DNA of 64,000 nucleotides from Ascidia mentula (GCA_947561715.1 OX387199.1:12343001-12407000); one strand, 5' to 3'; shown: positions 13,712 to 28,079, numbered from the stretch's first letter. A program made the numbers and translations. Notes: a model not told the origin generated them from the letters alone.

Positions 13712-16700
13712 CTATGCGCTTTCAGCACTTGTCCATTTTGCAGTATATGACTTTTCGACAAAAAATAGTTTTTTTTCTGTACAAGCTTTATTATACAGTG
13801 GAAAAGGCTGATACTCCAGTACTGAGTTTGCGGTTGCACAACGTATGTAACTATGCGATTTCAGCACTTGTCCATCTTGCAGTATATGACTTTTCGATAA
13901 AAAATATTTTTTTTCATTACAAGCTTTATTATACAGTGGAAAACGCTGGTACTCCAGTATTGCTTTTGCGGTTGCACAACGTATGTAACTATGCGATTTC
14001 AGCACTTGTCCATTTTGCAGTATATGACTTTTCGATAAAAAATATTTTTTTTCAGTACAAGCTTTGTTATACAGTGGAAAACGCTGATACTCCAGTTTTG
14101 CGTTTGCGGTTGCACAACGTATGTAACTATGCGCTTTCAGCACTTGTCCATTTTGCAGTATATGACTTTTCGATAAAAAATATTTTTTTTCAGTACAAGC
14201 TTTATTATACAGTGGAAAACGCTGATACTCCAGTACTGAGTTTGCGGTTGCACAACGTATGTAACTATGCGCTTTCAGCACTTGTCCATTTTGCAGTATA
14301 TGACTTTTCGATAAAAAATATTTTTTTTCAGTACAAGCTTTATTATACAGTGGAAAACGCTGATACTCCAGTACTGAGTTTGCGGTTGCACAACGTATGT
14401 AACTATGCGCTTTCAGCACTTGTCCATTTTGCAGTATATGACTTTTCGATAAAAAATATTTTTTTTCAGTACAAGCTTTATTATACAGTGGAAAACGCTG
14501 ATACTCCAGTACTGAGTTTGCGGTTGCACAACGTATGTAACTATGCGCTTTCAGCACTTGTCCATTTTGCAGTATATGACTTTTCGACAAAAAATAGTTT
14601 TTTTTCTGTACAAGCTTTATTATACAGTGGAAAAGGCTGATACTCCAGTACTGAGTTTGCGGTTGCACAACGTATGTAACTATGCGATTTCAGCACTTGT
14701 CCATCTTGCAGTATATGACTTTTCGATAAAAAATATTTTTTTTCATTACAAGCTTTATTATACAGTGGAAAACGCTGGTACTCCAGTATTGCTTTTGCGG
14801 TTGCACAACGTATGTAACTATGCGATTTCAGCACTTGTCCATTTTGCAGTATATGACTTTTCGATAAAAAATATTTTTTTTCAGTACAAGCTTTATTATA
14901 CAGTGGAAAACGCTGATACTCCAGTATTGCGTTTGCGGTTGCACAACGTATGTAACTATGCGATTTCAGCACTTGTCCATTTTGCAGTATATGACTTTTC
15001 GATAAAAAATATTTTTTTTCAGTACAAGCTTTATTATACAGTGGAAAACGCTGATACTCCAGTACTGAGTTTGCGGTTGCACAAAGTATGTAACCATGCG
15101 ATTTCAGCACTTGTCCATTTTGCAGTATATGACTTTTCGATAAAAAATATTTTTTTTCAGTACAAGCTTTATTATACAGTGGAAAACGCTGATACTCCAG
15201 TATTGCGTTTGCGGTTGCACAACGTATGTAACTATGCGATTTCAGCACTTGTCCATTTTGCAGTATATGACTTTTCGATAAAAAATATTTTTTTTCATTA
15301 CAAGCTTTATTATACAGTGGAAAACGCTGGTACTCCAGTATTGCTTTTGCGGTTGCACAACGTATGTAACTATGCGCTTTCAGCACTTGTCCATTTTGCA
15401 GTATATGACTTTTCGATAAAAAATATTTTTTTTCAGTACAAGCTTTATTATACATTGGAAAACGCTGATACTCCAGTACTGAGTTTGCGGTTGCACAACG
15501 TATGTAACCATGCGATTTCAGCACTTGTCCATTTTGCAGTATACCACTTTTCGGTAAAAAATATTTTTTTTCAGTACAAGCTTTATTATACAGTGGAAAA
15601 CGCTGATACTCCAGTACTGAGTTTGCGATTGCACAACGTATGTAACTTTGCGCTTTCAGCACTTGTCCATTTTGCAGTATATGACTTTTCGATAAAAAAT
15701 ATTTTTTTTCAGTACAAGCTTTATTATACAGTGGAAAACGCTGATACTCCAGTTTTGCGTTTGCGGTTGCACAACGTATGTAACTATGCGCTTTCAGCAC
15801 TTGTCCATTTTGCAGTATATGACTTTTCGATAAAAATTTTTTTTTTTCTGTACAAGCTTTATTATACCGTGGAAAACGCTGATACTCCAGTACTGAGTTT
15901 GCGGTTGCACAACGTATGTAACCATGCGATTTCAGCACTTGTCCATTTTGCAGTATATGACTTTTCGATAAAAAATATTTTTTTTCAGTACAAGCTTTAT
16001 TATACAGTGGAAAACGCTGATACTCCAGTACTGAGTTTGCGGTTGCACAACGTATGTAACCATGCGATTTCAGCACTTGTCCATTTTGCAGTATACGACT
16101 ATTCGGTAAAAAATATTTTTTTTCAGTACAAGCTTTGTTATACAGTGGAAAACGCTGATACTCCAGTTTTGCGTTTGCGGTTGCACAACGTATGTAACTA
16201 TGCGCTTTCAGCACTTGTCCATTTTGCAGTATATGACTTTTCGATAAAAAATATTTTTTTTCAGTACAAGCTTTATTATACAGTGGAAAACGCTGATACT
16301 CCAGTACTGAGTTTGCGGTTGCACAACGTATGTAACTATGCGCTTTCAGCACTTGTCCATTTTGCAGTATATGACTTTTCGATAAAAAATATTTTTTTTC
16401 AGTACAAGCTTTATTATACAGTGGAAAACGCTGATACTCCAGTACTGAGTTTGCGGTTGCACAACGTATGTAACTATGCGCTTTCAGCACTTGTCCATTT
16501 TGCAGTATATGACTTTTCGATAAAAAATATTTTTTTTCAGTACAAGCTTTATTATACAGTGGAAAACGCTGATACTCCAGTACTGAGTTTGCGGTTGCAC
16601 AACGTATGTAACTATGCGCTTTCAGCACTTGTCCATTTTGCAGTATATGACTTTTCGATAAAAAATATTTTTTTTCAGTACAAGCTTTATTATACAGTGG

Positions 16701-19700
16701 AAAACGCCGATACCCCAGTACTGAGTTTGCGGTTGCACAACGTATGTAACCATGCGATTTCAGCACTTGTCCATTTTGCAGTACACGACTATTCGGCAAA
16801 AATATTTTTTTTCAGTACAAGCTTTGTTATACAGTGGAAAACGCTGATACTCCAGTTTTGCGTTTGCGGTTGCACAACGTATGTAACTATGCGCTTTCAG
16901 CACTTGTCCATTTTGCAGTATATGACTTTTCGATAAAAAATATTTTTTTTCAGTACAAGCTTTATTATACATTGGAAAACGCTGATACTCCAGTACTGAG
17001 TTTGCGGTTGCACAACGTATGTAACCATGCGATTTCAGCACTTGTCCATTTTGCAGTATACGACTTTTCGGTAAAAAATATTTTTTTTCAGTACAAGCTT
17101 TATTATACAGTGGAAAACGCTGATACTCCAGTACTGAGTTTGCGGTTGCACAACGTATGTAACTGTGCGCTTTCAGCACTTGTCCATTTTGCAGTATATG
17201 ACTTTTCGATAAAAAATATTTTTTTTCAGTACAAGCTTTATTATACAGTGGAAAACGCTGATACTCCAGTTTTGCGTTTGCGGTTGCACAACGTATGTAA
17301 CTATGCGCTTTCAGCACTTGTCCATTTTGCAGTATATGACTTTTCGATAAAAATTTTTTTTTTTCTGTACAAGCTTTATTATACCGTGGAAAACGCTGAT
17401 ACTCCAGTACTGAGTTTGCGGTTGCACAACGTATGTAACCATGCGATTTCAGCACTTGTCCATTTTGCAGTATATGACTTTTCGATAAAAAATATTTTTT
17501 TTCAGTACAAGCTTTATTATACAGTGGAAAACGCTGATACTCCAGTACTGAGTTTGCGGTTGCACAAAGTATGTAACTATGCGCTTTCAGCACTTGTCCA
17601 TTTTGCAGTATATGACTTTTCGATAAAAAATATTTTTTTTCAGTACAAGCTTTATTATACCGTGGAAAACGCTGATACTCCAGTACTGAGTTTGCGGTTG
17701 CACAACGTATGTAACCATGCGATTTCAGCACTTGTCCATTTTGCAGTATACGACTATTCGGTAAAAAATATTTTTTTTCAGTACAAGCTTTGTTATACAG
17801 TGGAAAACGCTGATACTCCAGTTTTGCGTTTGCGGTTGCACAACGTATGTAACTATGCGCTTTCAGCACTTGTCCATTTTGCAGTATATGACTTTTCGAT
17901 AAAAAATATTTTTTTTCAGTACAAGCTTTATTATACAGTGGAAAACGCTGATACTCCAGTACTGAGTTTGCGGTTGCACAACGTATGTAACTATGCGCTT
18001 TCAGCACTTGTCCATTTTGCAGTATATGACTTTTCGATAAAAAATATTTTTTTTCAGTACAAGCTTTATTATACAGTGGAAAACGCTGATACTCCAGTAC
18101 TGAGTTTGCGGTTGCACAAAGTATGTAACCATGCGATTTCAGCACTTGTCCATTTTGCAGTATATGACTTTTCGATAAAAAATATTTTTTTTCAGTACAA
18201 GCTTTATTATACAGTGGAAAACGCTGATACTCCAGTATTGCGTTTGCGGTTGCACAACGTATGTAACTATGCGATTTCAGCACTTGTCCATTTTGCAGTA
18301 TATGACTTTTCGATAAAAAATATTTTTTTTCAGTACAAGCTTTATTATACAGTGGAAAACGCTGATACTCCAGTATTGCGTTTGCGGTTGCACAACGTAT
18401 GTAACTATGCGATTTCAGCACTTGTCCATTTTGCAGTATATGACTTTTCGATAAAAAATATTTTTTTTCAGTACAAGCTTTATTATACAGTGGAAAACGC
18501 TGATACTCCAGTACTGAGTTTGCGGTTGCACAAAGTATGTAACCATGCGATTTCAGCACTTGTCCATTTTGCAGTATATGACTCTTCGATAAAAAATATT
18601 TTTTTTCAGTACAAGCTTTATTATACAGTGGAAAACGCTGATACTCCAGTACTGAGTTTGCGGTTGCACAAAGTATGTAACCATGCGATTTCAGCACTTG
18701 TCCATTTTGCAGTATATGACTCTTCGATAAAAAATATTTTTTTTCAGTACAAGCTTTATTATACAGTGGAAAACGCTGATACTCCAGTATTGCGTTTGCG
18801 GTTGCACAACGTATGTAACTATGCGATTTCAGCACTTGTCCATTTTGCAGTATATGACTTTTCGATAAAAAATATTTTTTTTCAGTACAAGCCTTATTAT
18901 ACAGTGGAAAACGCTGATACTCCAGTACTGAGTTTGCGGTTGCACAACGTATGTAACTATGCGATTTCAGCACTTGTCCATTTTGCAGTATATGACTTTT
19001 CGATAAAAAATATTTTTTTTCAGTACAAGCTTTATTATACAGTGGAAAACGCTGATACTCCAGTACTGAGTTTGCGGTTGCACAAAGTATGTAACCATGC
19101 GATTTCAGCACTTGTCCATTTTGCAGTATATGACTCTTCGATAAAAAATATTTTTTTTCAGTACAAGCTTTATTATACTGTGGAAAACGCTGATACTCCA
19201 GTATTGCGTTTGCGGTTGCACAACGTATGTAACTATGCGATTTCAGCACTTGTCCATTTTGCAGTATATGACTTTTCGATAAAAAATATTTTTTTTCAGT
19301 ACAAGCCTTATTATACAGTGGAAAACGCTGATACTCCAGTACTGAGTTTGCGGTTGCACAAAGTATGTAACCATGCGATTTCAGCACTTGTCCATTTTGC
19401 AGTATATGACTTTTCGATAAAAAATATTTTTTTTCAGTACAAGCTTTATTATACAGTGGAAAACGCTGATACTCCAGTATTGCGTTTGCGGTTGCACAAC
19501 GTATGTAACTATGCGATTTCAGCACTTGTCCATTTTGCAGTATATGACTTTTCGATAAAAAATATTTTTTTTCAGTACAAGCTTTATTATACAGTGGAAA
19601 ACGCTGATACTCCAGTACTGAGTTTGCGGTTGCACAAAGTATGTAACCATGCGATTTCAGCACTTGTCCATTTTGCAGTATATGACTTTTCGATAAAAAA

Positions 19701-22700
19701 TATTTTTTTTCAGTACAAGCTTTATTATACAGTGGAAAACGCTGATACTCCAGTACTGAGTTTGCGGTTGCACAACGTATGTAACCATGCGATTTCAGCA
19801 CTTGTCCATTTTGCAGTATACGACTTTTCGGTAAAAAATATTTTTTTTCCGTACAAGCTTTATTATACAGTGGAAAACGCTGATACTCCAGTTTTGCGTT
19901 TGCGGTTGCACAACGTATGTAACTATGCGCTTTCAGCACTTGTCCATTTTGCAGTATATGACTTTTCGATAAAAAATATTTTTTTTCAGTACAAGCTTTA
20001 TTATACAGTGGAAAACGCTGATATTCCAGTACTGAGTTTGCGGTTGCACAACGTATGTAACTATGCGCTTTCAGCACTTGTCCATTTTGCAGTATATGAC
20101 TTTTCGATAAAAAATATTTTTTTTCAGTACAAGCTTTATTATACAGTGGAAAACGCCGATACCCCAGTACTGAGTTTGCGGTTGCACAACGTATGTAACC
20201 ATGCGATTTCAGCACTTGTCCATTTTGCAGTACACGACTATTCGGCAAAAATATTTTTTTTCAGTACAAGCTTTGTTATACAGTGGAAAACGCTGATACT
20301 CCAGTTTTGCGTTTGCGGTTGCACAACGTATGTAACTATGCGCTTTCAGCACTTGTCCATTTTGCAGTATATGACTTTTCGATAAAAAATATTTTTTTTC
20401 AGTACAAGCTTTATTATACATTGGAAAACGCTGATACTCCAGTACTGAGTTTGCGGTTGCACAACGTATGTAACCATGCGATTTCAGCACTTGTCCATTT
20501 TGCAGTATACGACTTTTCGGTAAAAAATATTTTTTTTCAGTACAAGCTTTATTATACAGTGGAAAACGCTGATACTCCAGTACTGAGTTTGCGATTGCAC
20601 AACGTATGTAACTGTGCGCTTTCAGCACTTGTCCATTTTGCAGTATATGACTTTTCGATAAAAAATATTTTTTTTCAGTACAAGCTTTATTATACAGTGG
20701 AAAACGCTGATACTCCAGTTTTGCGTTTGCGGTTGCACAACGTATGTAACTATGCGCTTTCAGCACTTGTCCATTTTGCAGTATATGACTTTTCGATAAA
20801 AATTTTTTTTTTTCTGTACAAGCTTTATTATACCGTGGAAAACGCTGATACTCCAGTACTGAGTTTGCGGTTGCACAACGTATGTAACCATGCGATTTCA
20901 GCACTTGTCCATTTTGCAGTATATGACTTTTCGATAAAAAATATTTTTTTTCAGTACAAGCTTTATTATACAGTGGAAAACGCTGATACTCCAGTACTGA
21001 GTTTGCGGTTGCACAACGTATGTAACCATGCGATTTCAGCACTTGTCCATTTTGCAGTATACGACTATTCGGTAAAAAATATTTTTTTTCAGTACAAGCT
21101 TTGTTATACAGTGGAAAACGCTGATACTCCAGTTTTGCGTTTGCGGTTGCACAACGTATGTAACTATGCGCTTTCAGCACTTGTCCATTTTGCAGTATAT
21201 GACTTTTCGATAAAAAATATTTTTTTTCAGTACAAGCTTTATTATACAGTGGAAAACGCTGATACTCCAGTACTGAGTTTGCGGTTGCACAACGTATGTA
21301 ACTATGCGCTTTCAGCACTTGTCCATTTTGCAGTATATGACTTTTCGATAAAAAATATTTTTTTTCAGTACAAGCTTTATTATACAGTGGAAAACGCTGA
21401 TACTCCAGTACTGAGTTTGCGGTTGCACAACGTATGTAACTATGCGCTTTCAGCACTTGTCCATTTTGCAGTATATGACTTTTCGATAAAAAATATTTTT
21501 TTTCAGTACAAGCTTTATTATACAGTGGAAAACGCTGATACTCCAGTACTGAGTTTGCGGTTGCACAACGTATGTAACTATGCGCTTTCAGCACTTGTCC
21601 ATTTTGCAGTATATGACTTTTCGACAAAAAATAGTTTTTTTTCTGTACAAGCTTTATTATACAGTGGAAAAGGCTGATACTCCAGTACTGAGTTTGCGGT
21701 TGCACAACGTATGTAACTATGCGATTTCAGCACTTGTCCATCTTGCAGTATATGACTTTTCGATAAAAAATATTTTTTTTCATTACAAGCTTTATTATAC
21801 AGTGGAAAACGCTGGTACTCCAGTATTGCTTTTGCGGTTGCACAACGTATGTAACTATGCGATTTCAGCACTTGTCCATTTTGCAGTATATGACTTTTCG
21901 ATAAAAAATATTTTTTTTCAGTACAAGCTTTATTATACAGTGGAAAACGCTGATACTCCAGTATTGCGTTTGCGGTTGCACAACGTATGTAACTATGCGA
22001 TTTCAGCACTTGTCCATTTTGCAGTATATGACTTTTCGATAAAAAATATTTTTTTTCAGTACAAGCTTTATTATACAGTGGAAAACGCTGATACTCCAGT
22101 ACTGAGTTTGCGGTTGCACAAAGTATGTAACCATGCGATTTCAGCACTTGTCCATTTTGCAGTATATGACTTTTCGATAAAAAATATTTTTTTTCAGTAC
22201 AAGCTTTATTATACAGTGGAAAACGCTGATACTCCAGTATTGCGTTTGCGGTTGCACAACGTATGTAACTATGCGATTTCAGCACTTGTCCATTTTGCAG
22301 TATATGACTTTTCGATAAAAAATATTTTTTTTCATTACAAGCTTTATTATACAGTGGAAAACGCTGGTACTCCAGTATTGCTTTTGCGGTTGCACAACGT
22401 ATGTAACTATGCGCTTTCAGCACTTGTCCATTTTGCAGTATATGACTTTTCGATAAAAAATATTTTTTTTCAGTACAAGCTTTATTATACATTGGAAAAC
22501 GCTGATACTCCAGTACTGAGTTTGCGGTTGCACAACGTATGTAACCATGCGATTTCAGCACTTGTCCATTTTGCAGTATACCACTTTTCGGTAAAAAATA
22601 TTTTTTTTCAGTACAAGCTTTATTATACAGTGGAAAACGCTGATACTCCAGTACTGAGTTTGCGATTGCACAACGTATGTAACTTTGCGCTTTCAGCACT

Positions 22701-25700
22701 TGTCCATTTTGCAGTATATGACTTTTCGATAAAAAATATTTTTTTTCAGTACAAGCTTTATTATACAGTGGAAAACGCTGATACTCCAGTTTTGCGTTTG
22801 CGGTTGCACAACGTATGTAACTATGCGCTTTCAGCACTTGTCCATTTTGCAGTATATGACTTTTCGATAAAAATTTTTTTTTTTCTGTACAAGCTTTATT
22901 ATACCGTGGAAAACGCTGATACTCCAGTACTGAGTTTGCGGTTGCACAACGTATGTAACCATGCGATTTCAGCACTTGTCCATTTTGCAGTATATGACTT
23001 TTCGATAAAAAATATTTTTTTTCAGTACAAGCTTTATTATACAGTGGAAAACGCTGATACTCCAGTACTGAGTTTGCGGTTGCACAACGTATGTAACCAT
23101 GCGATTTCAGCACTTGTCCATTTTGCAGTATACGACTATTCGGTAAAAAATATTTTTTTTCAGTACAAGCTTTGTTATACAGTGGAAAACGCTGATACTC
23201 CAGTTTTGCGTTTGCGGTTGCACAACGTATGTAACTATGCGCTTTCAGCACTTGTCCATTTTGCAGTATATGACTTTTCGATAAAAAATATTTTTTTTCA
23301 GTACAAGCTTTATTATACAGTGGAAAACGCTGATACTCCAGTACTGAGTTTGCGGTTGCACAACGTATGTAACTATGCGCTTTCAGCACTTGTCCATTTT
23401 GCAGTATATGACTTTTCGATAAAAAATATTTTTTTTCAGTACAAGCTTTATTATACAGTGGAAAACGCTGATACTCCAGTACTGAGTTTGCGGTTGCACA
23501 ACGTATGTAACCATGCGATTTCAGCACTTGTCCATTTTGCAGTATACGACTATTCGGTAAAAAATATTTTTTTTCAGTACAAGCTTTGTTATACAGTGGA
23601 AAACGCTGATACTCCAGTTTTGCGTTTGCGGTTGCACAACGTATGTAACTATGCGCTTTCAGCACTTGTCCATTTTGCAGTATATGACTTTTCGATAAAA
23701 AATATTTTTTTTCAGTACAAGCTTTATTATACAGTGGAAAACGCTGATACTCCAGTACTGAGTTTGCGGTTGCACAACGTATGTAACTATGCGATTTCAG
23801 CACTTGTCCATTTTGCAGTATATGACTTTTCGACAAAAAATAGTTTTTTTTCTGTACAAGCTTTATTATACAGTGGAAAAGGCTGATACTCCAGTATTGC
23901 GTTTGCGGTTGCACAACGTATGTAACTATGCGATTTCAGCACTTGTCCATTTTGCAGTATATGACTTTTCGATAAAAAATGTTTTTTTTCAGTACAAGCT
24001 TTATTATACAGTGGAAAACGCTGATACTCCAGTAATGAGTTTGCGGTTGCACAACGTATGTAACTATGCGATTTCAGCACTTGTCCATCTTGCAGTATAT
24101 GACTTTTCGATAAAAAATATTTTTTTTCATTACAAGCTTTATTTTTCAGTGGAAAACGCTGGTACTCCAGTATTGCTTTTGCGGTTGCACAACGTATGTA
24201 ACCATGCGATTTCAGCACTTGTCCATTTTGCAGTATATGACTTTTCGATAAAAAATATTTTTTTTCAGTACAAGCTTTATTATACAGTGGAAAACGCTGA
24301 TACTCCAGTAATGAGTTTGCGGTTGCACAACGTATGTAACTATGCGATTTCAGCACTTGTCCATCTTGCAGTATATGACTTTTCGATAAAAAATATTTTT
24401 TTTCATTACAAGCTTTATTATACAGTGGAAAACGCTGGTACTCCAGTATTGCTTTTGCGGTTGCACAACGTATTTAACTATGCGATTTCAGCACTTGTCC
24501 ATTTTGCAGTATATGACTTTTCGATAAAAAATATTTTTTTTCAGTACAAGCTTTATTATACAGTGGAAAACGCTGATACTCCAGTATTGCCTTTGCGGTT
24601 GCACAACGTATGTAACTATGCGATTTCAGCACTTGTCCATTTTGCAGTATATGACTTTTCGATAAAAAATATTTTTTTTCAGTACAAGCTTTATTATACA
24701 GTGGAAAACGCTGATACTCCAGTACTGAGTTTGCGGTTGCACAAAGTATGTAACCATGCGATTTCAGCACTTGTCCATTTTGCAGTATATGACTTTTCGA
24801 TAAAAAATATTTTTTTTCAGTACAAGCTTTATTATACAGTGGAAAACGCTGATACTCCAGTATTGCGTTTGCGGTTGCACAACGTATGTAACTATGCGAT
24901 TTCAGCACTTGTCCATTTTGCAGTATATGACTTTTCGATAAGAAATATTTTTTTTCAGTACAAGCTTTATTATACAGTGGAAAACGCTGATACTCCAGTA
25001 CTGAGTTTGCGGTTGCACAAAGTATGTAACCATTCGATTTCAGCACTTGTCCATTTTGCAGTATATGACTTTTCGATAAAAAATATTTTTTTTCAGTACA
25101 AGCTTTATTATACAGTGGAAAACGCTGATACTCCAGTATTGCCTTTGCGGTTGCACAACGTATGTAACTATGCGATTTCAGCACTTGTCCATTTTGCAGT
25201 ATATGACTTTTCGATAAAAAATATTTTTTTTCAGTACAAGCTTTATTATACAGTGGAAAACGCTGATACTCCAGTATTGCGTTTGCGGTTGCACAACGTA
25301 TGTAACTATGCGCTTTCAGCACTTGTCCATTTTGCAGTATATGACTTTTCGATAAAAAATATTTTTTTTCAGTACAAGCTTTATTATACAGTGGACAACG
25401 CTGATACTCCAGTATTGCGTTTGCGGTTGCACAACGTATGTAACTATGCGCTTTCAGCACTTGTCCATTTTGCAGTATATGACTTTTCGATAAAAAATAT
25501 TTTTTTTCAGTACAAGCTTTATTATACAGTGGAAAACGCTGATACTCCAGTACTGAGTTTGCGGTTGCACAACGTATGTAACTATGCGCTTTCAGCACTT
25601 GTCCATTTTGCAGTATATGACTTTTCGATAAAAAATATTTTTTTTCAGTACAAGCTTTATTATACAGTGGAAAACGCTGATACTCCAGTACTGAGTTTGC

Positions 25701-25830
25701 GGTTGCACAACGTATGTAACTATGCGATTTCAGCACTTGTCCATTTTGCAGTATATGACTTTTCGACAAAAAATAGTTTTTTTTCTGTACAAGCTTTATT
25801 ATACAGTGGAAAAGGCTGATACTCCAGTAT
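13712..25830. repeat. Satellite sub-array with a recurrent gaaaaggctgat boundary variant
   Basis: A monomer with cgacaaaaaatagttttttttctg followed by gtggaaaaggctgat recurs near 13,760, 14,590, 21,625, 23,835, 25,770 and 57,160. Downstream of it comes a characteristic pair: one monomer with ccatcttgcag and cattacaagc, then one with gctggtactccagtattgctt. In the later copies the first of the pair is preceded by an aatgttttttt and gtaatgagtttg monomer. This ordered trio is the marker used to show that the array is interrupted at 26019. The spacing of the marker varies, so the higher-order repeat is irregular. Confidence 0.7.
16762..20280. repeat. Long-range duplicate of satellite block 9310-12690
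   Basis: The order of monomer variants from the acacgactattcggcaaaaat marker at about 9335 to the next such marker at about 12645 recurs between the same markers at about 16785 and 20236. The initial offset is 7,452 bp (54 x 138). The second copy is one monomer longer (3,449 against 3,311 bp between markers). The marker monomer itself is 137 bp, with one A missing from its A-run, and is what breaks the long reading frames. It is also present at about 1470. Confidence 0.75.
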
Positions 25831-26023
25831 TGCGTTTGCGGTTGCACAACGTATGTAACTATGCGATTTCAGCACTTGTCCATTTTGCAGTATATGACTT
25901 TTCGATAAAAAATGTTTTTTTTCAGTACAAGCTTTATTATACCGTGGAAAACGCTGATACTCCAGTAATGAGTTTGCGGTTGCACAACGTATGTAACTAT
26001 GCGATTTCAGCACTTGTCCTATA

Positions 26024-26035
26024 GCACGGTCCGAC
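26024..26035 (+). other. Candidate left terminus of the 25-kb insert
   Basis: gcacggtccgac lies four bases inside the left junction. It matches the reverse complement of the right edge (gcatggtcagcc) at 9 of 12 positions. A poly-A run and a palindromic aacgaaattttcgtt motif follow directly. The match is short and could be chance. It is listed because it sits at a junction fixed by independent evidence. Confidence 0.3.
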
Positions 26036-27010
26036 ACAAAAAAAAAATTTGAAAACGAAATTTTCGTTTTGAAATTTTGTTTTCAAATTTCCAATTTTTC
26101 GCATGGTGTCGCAAGAGGACTATGTAGATATGCGGTACAATTTGCCTTGATTTGGCGATTGATTCTTAGTTCTTAAACGATCTTATCATAGAAATACTGG
26201 ATTACATCAACTGGCATTACAATCAAACCCAAATTGCGTGATTTAGCTGTAGGTGTAGCAAATGTTCGTCGGACACTTCGATTTAGGAAATATAAATTCT
26301 TGTTAATTGTCGCAATGGTGGACTAAATTAATTGATTTGCAATTTAGCAGACAAATACCACAGTCATGTAGCAGACAATGCCGAAAAACTTCTCTTTATT
26401 TTGACGTATAGCGCGTAATAACCTTGTCTTTTACAGGTGATCGCATGTTAGTATTTACTTTTACATACAAGCGAATTGAAATTTAGCAGATATATACTGC
26501 AGCCACGTCAAGACGATCATTGAAAAACGTAATACGCTACATGTTTTATGTTTTTCTTGCCACACCAAAAAGCATTCATTAATTTGTTTTAGGAAGTAGC
26601 GGGGAATGAGAAAACGCTTGGTAGATGTTCGGTGTTGATTTTATGAAAACTTTTATAATGCACTATCAAAATGCCAAACAATCCTAGGTGAAAACTTTGG
26701 CGGAAACACGACGAACTACAATTTCTTTTGTGAACATCAAACGAAATCATAGTTTCCCTTTTGTAAACCAAATGTCAAGTTTGCAAACAAAATTTCCCTT
26801 TTGAGAACAAAATTTTGAGTTTGTAAATAAAATTTCACTTCTGTAAACAAAATTTTCTATTGCGAAAAAAATTAAAAAAAAAATTTCATATCGGAATAGT
26901 GTTGTTCAACTGATGGATAGACCCGTAAGAGCACTTTCATGAATGTTGCAGGTTTACTACTTCAGTGGATACAAGCTATATCAAATTCGAATCAACTGTT
27001 TTAAAGATAA
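26036..27010. other. AT-rich left flank of the insert, no gene seen
   Basis: Positions 26048-26095 hold A/T-rich inverted-repeat sequence of the gaaaacgaaattttcgtttt type, reminiscent of the 423-bp satellite at the other side of the insert. Positions 26758-26870 hold a degenerate ~27-bp repeat built on ttgtaaacaaaatttc. The rest (26100-26750) shows no ORF above 60 codons, RNA gene or known element. Confidence 0.5.
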
Positions 27011-27990
27011 TCATCGAATATCTTACACATTTTTGTATGCATAGTGCTGAAATTCGCTGGGCTGTTTCATGTTCGTATCCACTATGAATTCTGCAAAGAT
27101 GAATGCTGTATCTATCGTACTTTTAGAGTTGATAAGGGTCAAGGTGTTGAAAACGCGTCAAACCACCGTCATAGAATTTGCGCCCATTTTAAGGCAAATC
27201 ATCGAATATCCTACACATTTTTCGATGTACAGTGCTGAAATTCGCTGTAATGTTTAATGTTGGCATCCTCTAAGACTACTGCAAAGATTAATGTTGTGGC
27301 TTAAGTAGTTTTGGAGTTAATAAGGGTCAAGCTACTTGAAATTCTGGTTAGCGCCTGTTTCAACGATAATCATTCAATATCTAACACATTTTTGTATGCA
27401 TAGTGCTAAAATTCGCTGGGCTGTTTCATGTTGATATCCACTATAAGTACTGCAAACATGAATGCTGTAGCTATCGTACTTTTAGAGTTGATAAGGGTCA
27501 AGATGTTTAAAACGCGTCAAACCACCGTCATAAAATTTGCGCCCGTTTTAAGGCAAATCATCGAATATTCTACACATTTTTCGATGTACAGTGCTGAAAT
27601 TCGCTGTACTGTTTAATGTTGGCATCCTCTAATACTACTGCAAAGATTAATGTTGTGGCTTGAGTAGTTTTGGAGTTAATAAGGGTCAAGCTACTTGAAA
27701 TTCTGATTAGCGCCTGTTTCAACGATAATCATTCAATATCTAACACATTGTTGTATGCATAGGACTGAAGTTCGCTGTGCTGTTTCATGTTGGTATCCAC
27801 TATAAGTACTGCAAAGATTAATGTTGTGGCTTATGTAGTTTTGGAGTTAATAAGGGTCAAGCTACTTGAAATTCTGATTAGCGGCCTGTTTCAACGATAA
27901 TCATTCAATATCTAACACATTGTTGTATGCATAGGACTGAAATTCGTAGTATTTGAGTTGATAATAAGGATCAAGCTGTTTAAAACGTCT
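27011..27990 (+). repeat. ~180-bp tandem repeat, dimeric, about 5.5 copies
   Basis: The anchor aatcatcgaatatc or aatcattcaatatc occurs at 27011, 27197, 27368, 27556, 27727 and 27899, with spacings of 186, 171, 188, 171 and 172 bp. The alternation of long and short units shows a ~358-bp dimer (type A with cgcgtcaaaccaccg, type B with gttgtggctt). Each unit also carries ataagggtcaag and agtgctgaaattcgctg. The 62-64-codon ORFs here are chance frames repeated with the unit. Confidence 0.85.
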
Positions 27991-28079
27991 ATTCGTTTTC
28001 CAATTTAAAGTCAATGTAATTAAAAGCAAACGGTTTCCACAGTCCGATATCAAATGGACAGTAGTATCACGTTGCAAAA

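Larger units (their letters stand above)
1..26019. repeat. 138-bp tandem satellite, left arm
   Basis: About 188 head-to-tail monomers, read in the + orientation from gtggaaaacgctgatactcc; starts at 1, 139 and 277 give the 138-bp period. Most copies differ at a few recurring sites: tattgcgt, tactgagt or ttttgcgt; aacgtatg or aaagtatg; gcgattt or gcgcttt; cttttcgata, ctcttcgata or ctattcggta. These make variant types useful for tracing block duplications. The monomer is divisible by three and lacks stops in one frame on each strand, giving ORFs of up to about 2,050 codons on both strands, broken mainly at occasional 137-bp monomers. The + frame has no Met in most monomers, and the variants change amino acids freely, so I see no sign of protein selection. 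The array starts before the window and stops abruptly at 26019 within a monomer. Confidence 0.97.

Noticed and set aside
1-26019. CRISPR-like array
   Set aside because: The repeats abut with no unique spacers, and the splice signals and hAT elements show a eukaryotic genome.
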